From positions 372,001 through 436,000 of the forward strand of contig NZ_CP106736.1 in assembly GCF_030035605.1 (NCBI RefSeq): 64,000 nt of DNA, written 5' to 3'. Made by a program: the position numbers and the translations under genes. The notes under the pieces are model-generated. The model worked only from the letters and a program-made list of their open reading frames with translations. It did not search any database and had not been told where the DNA came from. This DNA is from Silvimonas soli. Its GTDB lineage: Bacteria > Pseudomonadota > Gammaproteobacteria > Burkholderiales > Chitinibacteraceae. Each line of letters opens with the position of its first letter. The stretch's first letter is position 1. Positions 59,198 through 64,000 of the stretch are shown piece by piece.

Positions 59198-59859
59198 GCG
59201 TTGGCCTTGGGCACAAAATAACCCACGCCACGCAGATTTTTGATCCACTCCGGCCCGAGCTTGCGGCGCAACGCATGGATATACACCTCAACCGTATTGG
59301 AGCCGATCTCTTCGCCCCAGCCATACAGCCGCTCTTCCAGTTGCGTACGCGACAGCGGCACGCCGGGGCGCTCAGCCAACGCCGCCAGCAAGGCGTATTC
59401 GCGCGCCGACAGCGTCACCGGCTGGCCGCTCAACACCACTTCACGCGTTGCCGGGTTGATGCGTAGCGCGCCCAGATCAAGCACCGGATCAACCCGCCCG
59501 GCATGACGACGCAACACGGCCCGGATGCGGGCAGCTAGCTCATTCAGGTCAAACGGTTTGACCACATAATCGTCGGCCCCTGCATCCAGTCCCTCAATAC
59601 GGTTTTCCACCGTATCGCGCGCGGTGAGGATCAGCACCGGTCGGCCATCGTTGCGTCGGCGCATGCCTTGCAGCAAGGCTAGCCCAGACTTGCGCGGCAG
59701 TGAGAGGTCCAGCAATACCAGTTCATGCTCGCCACAACTGAGCGCGGTTTCGCCTTCGCTGCCATCGCGCGCCCAGTCCACAGTCATGCCCAGAGATTTG
59801 AGTCCCTGTTGCACGGCCTCCCCGATCATTGCATCGTCTTCTACCAGCAAAACCCGCAC
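59194..59859 (-). CDS. OmpR/QseB-family response regulator
   Basis: 221 residues. Receiver domain with Asp51 as the phospho-acceptor (LVLLDLSLPRKSG), acidic pair EDD at 7-9, and the conserved Lys in DDYVVKPFDLNELAAR. The C-terminal winged helix (about 125-220) contains LSAREYALLAALAERPGVPL and SNTVEVYIHALRRKLGPEW. First gene of the operon with the kinase and DegP. Target genes unknown; the linked protease is the obvious candidate. Confidence 0.94.
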   Translation of the reverse strand: MRVLLVEDDAMIGEAVQQGLKSLGMTVDWARDGSEGETALSCGEHELVLLDLSLPRKSGLALLQGMRRRNDGRPVLILTARDTVENRIEGLDAGADDYVVKPFDLNELAARIRAVLRRHAGRVDPVLDLGALRINPATREVVLSGQPVTLSAREYALLAALAERPGVPLSRTQLEERLYGWGEEIGSNTVEVYIHALRRKLGPEWIKNLRGVGYFVPKANA

Positions 59860-59967
59860 CGTAATTCTCCTGAAACCCGCATGAACCAGACATGACCATC
59901 ACTGATTTGCCCTGTATTGTAGCGAGCACAATTGCCTGTCGTGCAAAACCGTCTGCGATCATTTCTC

Positions 59968-61254
59968 ATGCCCATTCCTTTTCGCCATGTTTTGCTGCTG
60001 CTGCTGTGGTCCGCGCTGGCCGGTATCGGCGGTGCGCTGGCTACGTTGTTGTTCCGCGAAGCCATTACGCTGGGTCTGGGTGTTATCAACGGTCACACGG
60101 GTTGGGGCCTGGTTGATACCGCCAGAAATCTGGGTTTGTGGCAACGGGTGGCGCTACCCACGATAGGTGGCTTGCTGGCCGGACTGGTGTTGCAATTTTT
60201 GCTCAGCGACGCCCAGCGACGCGCCCGTGTGGACTATATGGAAGCCGTTACCGTAGGCAGCGGCAACGTCAGCGCGCGCGGCAGCCTGGTGCGTAGCTTG
60301 TCGTCGTTATTCAGCATTGTTTCCGGTGGCTCATTGGGGCGGGAAGGATCGATGGTGCAACTGGCCGCGCTGGGTGGCTCATGGCTAGGGCAAATCACCC
60401 GCATGCCGACTGGCGAGCGCCGCTTGCTGGTGGCGTGCGGCGCGGCGTCGGGCATGGCCTGCGCCTATAACGCGCCCCTGGCTGGCGCACTGTTTGTGGC
60501 CGAGATCGTGTTGGGGTCCATCGCGATGCCGAGTCTGGGACCGCTACTGATTGCTGCGGTGGTGGGCAGCCAGTTGTTTCATCACCTATGGAACAGCGCC
60601 CCCATTTTTGAAATCCCGCCGCTGGGTTTTGTCTCTAGTTGGGAACTACCCGGCTACGTTGTACTGGGCCTGCTCTGCGGAATGCTGGCACCGGCGTTCC
60701 TGAAAACACTCAATCTCGCCAAAGCAGGATTCGCCCACCTCCAACTCCCGCTGCCCATTACGCTGGCGATTGGCGGTTTACTGGTGGGTGTATTGTCTTT
60801 GTGGCGGCCAGAGGTTTGGGGCAACGGTTATAGCGTGGTCAGTGCCATGCTGCACGGCGCCTGGGCATGGCAAATGGTGTTGTTGCTGCTGGCCTGCAAA
60901 GTGTTGTCGACTTCTGCCAGTATCGGTTCCGGTGCTGTCGGCGGTGTGTTTACCCCGACGCTGTTTGTAGGCGCCGCCACTGGCTTGTTGTTTGGCACCC
61001 TCGTCCACACTCTGTTCCCGCATAGCACAGCTGGCCCCACCGTTTATGCGGTATTGGGCATGGGAGCATTTCTGGCCGCGGCCACGCAAGCGCCGTTAAT
61101 GGCGATTGTGATGATCTTTGAAATGACGCGGGATTACGAAGTGGTCGCGCCGCTCATGGTAGCCTGCGCGCTGGCGTGGTTTGTTTCGCGGCTGTGGCTG
61201 AATGCCGACCCGCTTTACCATTCCGGGAGAGAAACCAATCCGCCATCGGCCTGA
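59968..61254 (+). CDS. ClC-family chloride channel or antiporter
   Basis: 428 residues, about ten or more hydrophobic helices. Ion-path motifs: GSGNVSARGS (in place of the usual GSGIP), GGSLGREGSMVQLAALGG (GREGS, with the gating Glu) and GSGAVGGVFTPTLFVGAATG (GxFxP). Changes at the first two motifs point to a non-canonical ClC subfamily; selectivity is uncertain. No CBS domains. The ATG at 59968 has no good ribosome binding site, and an in-frame TTG at 59932 is possible. Divergent from the response regulator. Confidence 0.9.
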   Translation: MPIPFRHVLLLLLWSALAGIGGALATLLFREAITLGLGVINGHTGWGLVDTARNLGLWQRVALPTIGGLLAGLVLQFLLSDAQRRARVDYMEAVTVGSGNVSARGSLVRSLSSLFSIVSGGSLGREGSMVQLAALGGSWLGQITRMPTGERRLLVACGAASGMACAYNAPLAGALFVAEIVLGSIAMPSLGPLLIAAVVGSQLFHHLWNSAPIFEIPPLGFVSSWELPGYVVLGLLCGMLAPAFLKTLNLAKAGFAHLQLPLPITLAIGGLLVGVLSLWRPEVWGNGYSVVSAMLHGAWAWQMVLLLLACKVLSTSASIGSGAVGGVFTPTLFVGAATGLLFGTLVHTLFPHSTAGPTVYAVLGMGAFLAAATQAPLMAIVMIFEMTRDYEVVAPLMVACALAWFVSRLWLNADPLYHSGRETNPPSA

Positions 61255-61292
61255 CTGACGCCAGTCAGTGCCGCATCTCTGAAATCCGCATA

Positions 61293-61328
61293 AACAAAAA
61301 AGGCAGCCCTTAAGCTGCCTTTTTTGTT
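61293..61328. terminator. bidirectional terminator after the ClC gene
   Basis: GGCAGC (61302-61307), loop CCTTAA, GCTGCC (61314-61319), with A6 before and T6 after. It serves the ClC gene and the convergent PsiF gene. Confidence 0.9.
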
Positions 61329-61382
61329 GTCGGCCAAGCCGGAACAGCATTCCCGGCACACTGGCCGTTGGTTTGAACCCGT

Positions 61383-61685
61383 TTATTTCTTCAGGCAAGT
61401 GCTCATGTAGGACTTGCGGGCATCGCCCTTCAGACTTTGCGCAGTGGCGTCGGCATTACATGTTTTCATCTTGTCTTGCTGGGTTGCCGGTACCGACGCC
61501 GCCGGTGCCGGTGCCGAGGCACTCAGGCAGGTGCTCATGAAAGTCTTGCGTGCATCACCACTCAACGCCTTGGTCTTGGCATCGGCATTACACGACGTCA
61601 TTTTATCTTGCTGCGAATTGGTAGCCATCACTTGGGTAGAGAACAGCACAGCAGCAGCCAGCAGCGAAATACGGATCGGATTCAT
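61383..61685 (-). CDS. psiF: PsiF-repeat protein
   Basis: 100 residues: signal peptide (NPIRISLLAAAVLFSTQVMA), then two PsiF repeats: QQDKMTSCNADAKTKALSGD with RKTFMSTCL, and QQDKMKTCNADATAQSLKGD with RKSYMSTCL. An Ala/Pro linker separates them. Each repeat has two Cys, probably disulfide-bonded in the periplasm. In E. coli psiF is phosphate-starvation inducible; the function is unknown. No PHO box was identified here. Confidence 0.9.
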   Translation of the reverse strand: MNPIRISLLAAAVLFSTQVMATNSQQDKMTSCNADAKTKALSGDARKTFMSTCLSASAPAPAASVPATQQDKMKTCNADATAQSLKGDARKSYMSTCLKK

Positions 61686-61829
61686 GAAGTTTCTCCTTGT
61701 TGTGAACTACCAGCGGGGCAGTTTGTGTTAGCCAGTTTAGTCATTCGTTCACCATTGGCATGCAACTGTTCTGTAACGTTGTTTTCTCCAAAGCTTCGGC
61801 TTGTTACAAGGCCGCGTCAGCCACTGCCA

Positions 61830-64000
61830 TCAAAATGGATTACCCAGTGTCAGGTAATAGCGCCATTGCCGGTTATCACCGTAGGCCGCGCCCAGATAAA
61901 GCGGGCCGAGGAATGATTCAATGGCAATGAATCCAACGCCGGAGTAATGCCATTTACTGGCGGACTGATCAAACGTTGATTCATCCATTTTGCCCGCTTC
62001 CGCAGCCAGGCCAAGCATGGTACTTCTGCTCTCGGTATTCAAAAACGGCAGCGGGCGATACAGCGTTACGCGGCTATACAGGAATTTGTCACCCAATAAT
62101 GCCTGGTAGGGATAACTGGAAAGATTCAAAAAACCACCCATCCAGGCCGTATCCACAATGGCATCTGTAGCGTGAGACGTGGTCTGTGCTTTAACCATGA
62201 CGTAGCCATTGGTCTCGCCCAGTGAAAACGCTTGTTTGCCCAGCAAAGACAAGCGCCCGTAACTGGCTGTGTTCGCACCACCACCCCACGCCTGGTAGGC
62301 ACTCAGCTGCAATGCTGTGCCACTGGAGGGGAAGTCTGCGTTGTCGAGTTGGTCATAATTCAGGCTCGCGCGCATACCGTAATCGTGTTGATAGATTTCA
62401 GGTAGCGCAATGATCCCCGGCTGGCCATTGGCGTCGGAGGCAAGGATGCCGCCAACCACAGGGCTGGCATGGGCATGCTCGGCCATAAAGCCAATCCGCG
62501 CCTCACCATAGCGTGAGAATGTGGAACCCAGATCAATACCGCCTTGCTGTTTGTAAAGCCGGAACTGGCCAACCTGCGTGTTGCCGTCATACAAAGCCAG
62601 TGGGCTGGATTGCACCGTAAAATTGGGGGCAACAAACGCGTACCCATCAATTTGCAATGGCTGATAAAACTCGCCACCCAGGGCCATGGTATCGCCAGCC
62701 CGCAAAATAACCGATGCCTCGCCACCCAACGAATTCAACCAGGTGCGGCGATAGCGCGCCAGCAACGCATAGGGCGAAGCATTTTCAAAGTCCGTACCAA
62801 GAGCAATACCGAAATTGAGGTAATTGGGGCCCCAATCCTTTTCAACCGGAATCAGCCGTAATTTCTGCCCGGCACCGTCATCCAGCAATTCGTAATCCAG
62901 CTGCGAAAAATCGCCGCGGGAATAGAGGTGCGAAAGTTGATCATGAAAATCACCGCTATCCAGATCCTTGCCCAGTTCCACATCGACGTTTCTGGACAGT
63001 ACATCCGGATTCACCCGCGTAGTGCGCGCCACTTCAATGCTGTCGATTGGCTTGGGTTGCAGACGTTTACTTTCTCTGGCTACCTCCCATTTATCGTATT
63101 CAGCCGGACTAAGTTCATAACGCTGCAATTGCACCAATTGCTGGCGGGCGGCTTTTTCACCGGCAATGATGAAATCGCTGGCTTTATTGAAATCAGTACT
63201 TTCCAGCGTGCCTAATGCCGGAGTAATGAGCACATCATCCGGCTTAAGGCTGGCAATTTGCGGGCGCTGGTTTTGTACGATCATCAAGCGCGTGTATTGG
63301 TTAGCCACGTCAAAAATGGTGTTGATGCCATCGCGTTTGAGCGGTGGCGAAGCCACATCTACGGCGATGATCACATCGGCACACATCTTGCGCGCGACAT
63401 CCACGCCCAGATTGCGCGAAAGACCACCATCCACCAGCAAGTGCTGGCTGCGAGCCACGGGTGGGAAAACCCCCGGCACGGCCATGCTGGCGCGCATGGC
63501 GGTCACCAGATCACCGTCGCTCATCACCACCATTTCGCCGGTTTCCAGGTCTGTGGCGATGGCGCGAAATGGCACACTCAGGTCATCAAAACTCTTTACC
63601 GTGCCGCCGTAAGTCAGATCACGCAGCAAAGTGGCAATTTTTTGGGTCTCTATGGCGGACTTGGGCAAAGCCAGTGAACCGTCATCACGCACGCCAACGT
63701 CAATCGGCGCCAGGTGCATGTTGTCATCCTGCTTTTGCCGGTACGACATCTGTTGTCGTGGCAAACCGGAGCTAAACAAGGCATCCCAGTTGGTTTTACC
63801 CGAGAGGGTCGACATGTTCTGCGCTGTCTGCCCGGCAGCATAACTGCCGCCCACCAGCGCGCCGATGCTGGTGCCGACAATGCAATCGACCGGAATATGA
63901 TTCTCGGCCAGCACTTGCAGCACGCCGATGTGCGCCAGCCCGCGTGCCCCGCCGCCGCCCAGCACCAGTCCAATGCGTGGCCGATCCTGCGCCGTGGCAG
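61830..64000 (-). CDS. PlpD-like patatin phospholipase with C-terminal outer-membrane barrel, 5' truncated by window edge
   Basis: About 720 residues visible, and the frame stays open to the right edge. The patatin domain begins RPRIGLVLGGGGARGLAHIG (oxyanion loop), with the nucleophile Ser in IVGTSIGALVGG and the partner Asp in LLVDGGLSRN. After about residue 300 a POTRA-like region and a 16-strand BamA-like barrel follow, ending WRYYLTLGNPF with a terminal Phe, typical of outer-membrane proteins. This is the type Vd autotransporter layout; the patatin passenger would be exported. The signal peptide lies outside the window. Confidence 0.88.
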   Translation of the reverse strand, partial: ATAQDRPRIGLVLGGGGARGLAHIGVLQVLAENHIPVDCIVGTSIGALVGGSYAAGQTAQNMSTLSGKTNWDALFSSGLPRQQMSYRQKQDDNMHLAPIDVGVRDDGSLALPKSAIETQKIATLLRDLTYGGTVKSFDDLSVPFRAIATDLETGEMVVMSDGDLVTAMRASMAVPGVFPPVARSQHLLVDGGLSRNLGVDVARKMCADVIIAVDVASPPLKRDGINTIFDVANQYTRLMIVQNQRPQIASLKPDDVLITPALGTLESTDFNKASDFIIAGEKAARQQLVQLQRYELSPAEYDKWEVARESKRLQPKPIDSIEVARTTRVNPDVLSRNVDVELGKDLDSGDFHDQLSHLYSRGDFSQLDYELLDDGAGQKLRLIPVEKDWGPNYLNFGIALGTDFENASPYALLARYRRTWLNSLGGEASVILRAGDTMALGGEFYQPLQIDGYAFVAPNFTVQSSPLALYDGNTQVGQFRLYKQQGGIDLGSTFSRYGEARIGFMAEHAHASPVVGGILASDANGQPGIIALPEIYQHDYGMRASLNYDQLDNADFPSSGTALQLSAYQAWGGGANTASYGRLSLLGKQAFSLGETNGYVMVKAQTTSHATDAIVDTAWMGGFLNLSSYPYQALLGDKFLYSRVTLYRPLPFLNTESRSTMLGLAAEAGKMDESTFDQSASKWHYSGVGFIAIESFLGPLYLGAAYGDNRQWRYYLTLGNPF

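Noticed and set aside
1..64000. CRISPR arrays, insertion sequences with transposases, rRNA
   Set aside because: No spaced direct repeats of CRISPR type, no transposase frames and no rRNA-like sequence were recognised.

Overview
The window looks like a beta-proteobacterial chromosome, probably order Neisseriales (Chromobacteriaceae or Chitinibacteraceae-like). This is inferred from the complete rimP-nusA-infB-rbfA-truB-rpsO-pnp operon, the FlgM/FlgN, PilU, FadD and Cfa protein types and moderately high GC. I saw no rRNA, tRNA or CRISPR array.

Bases 1 to about 22,760 are the integrase-proximal part of a tailed (HK97-like siphovirus) prophage that continues beyond the left edge. Almost everything reads on the minus strand. 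From right to left come: a P4-type integrase (21432-22706); an AlpA-Rha fusion regulator and a chain of overlapping small early genes (18024-21075), one lying over a hairpin-rich segment; a primase and a DUF927 helicase-like ATPase (15108-18040); an AT-richer three-gene cassette of unknown function with its own leader and terminator (12259-14650); a segment carrying two opposed arrays of TGTTCCCA 9-mers around an AT-rich core (11471-12013), which I read as a candidate replication origin or control region; a Q-like late regulator (10906-11355); and the packaging, head and tail genes (tiny ORF, HNH nuclease, TerS, TerL, portal, ClpP-like protease, capsid, connector genes, tail tube, the tail chaperone pair joined by a probable -1 frameshift, and the start of the tape measure). 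Strong intrinsic terminators sit between late genes, which suggests antitermination. No CI-type repressor and no lysis genes are visible here.

From about 22,960 on is host chromosome: folB; a Tim44-like membrane protein, a lipoprotein and a Crp/Fnr regulator; divergent YciI and LysR genes; a GAF-PAS-GGDEF diguanylate cyclase; a DUF2325 gene behind a Fur-box-like site; a quinone oxidoreductase; then the transcription/translation operon (40833 to 31657, minus strand) with a possible attenuator before rimP and long hairpins in the pnp leader.

The rest holds fadD, pilU, an ArsC-like gene and dapE. The dapE 3' end and terminator are partly duplicated 306 bp downstream among REP-like palindromes. 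Next are an AcoR-type sigma-54 activator divergent from an aldehyde dehydrogenase/DUF779 pair with a good -24/-12 promoter; convergent tilS-accA; flgM-flgN behind a near-perfect sigma-28 promoter; an NlpC/P60 lipoprotein; cfa; a response regulator-histidine kinase-DegP operon; a ClC channel; PsiF; and a PlpD-like patatin/outer-membrane protein cut by the right edge.
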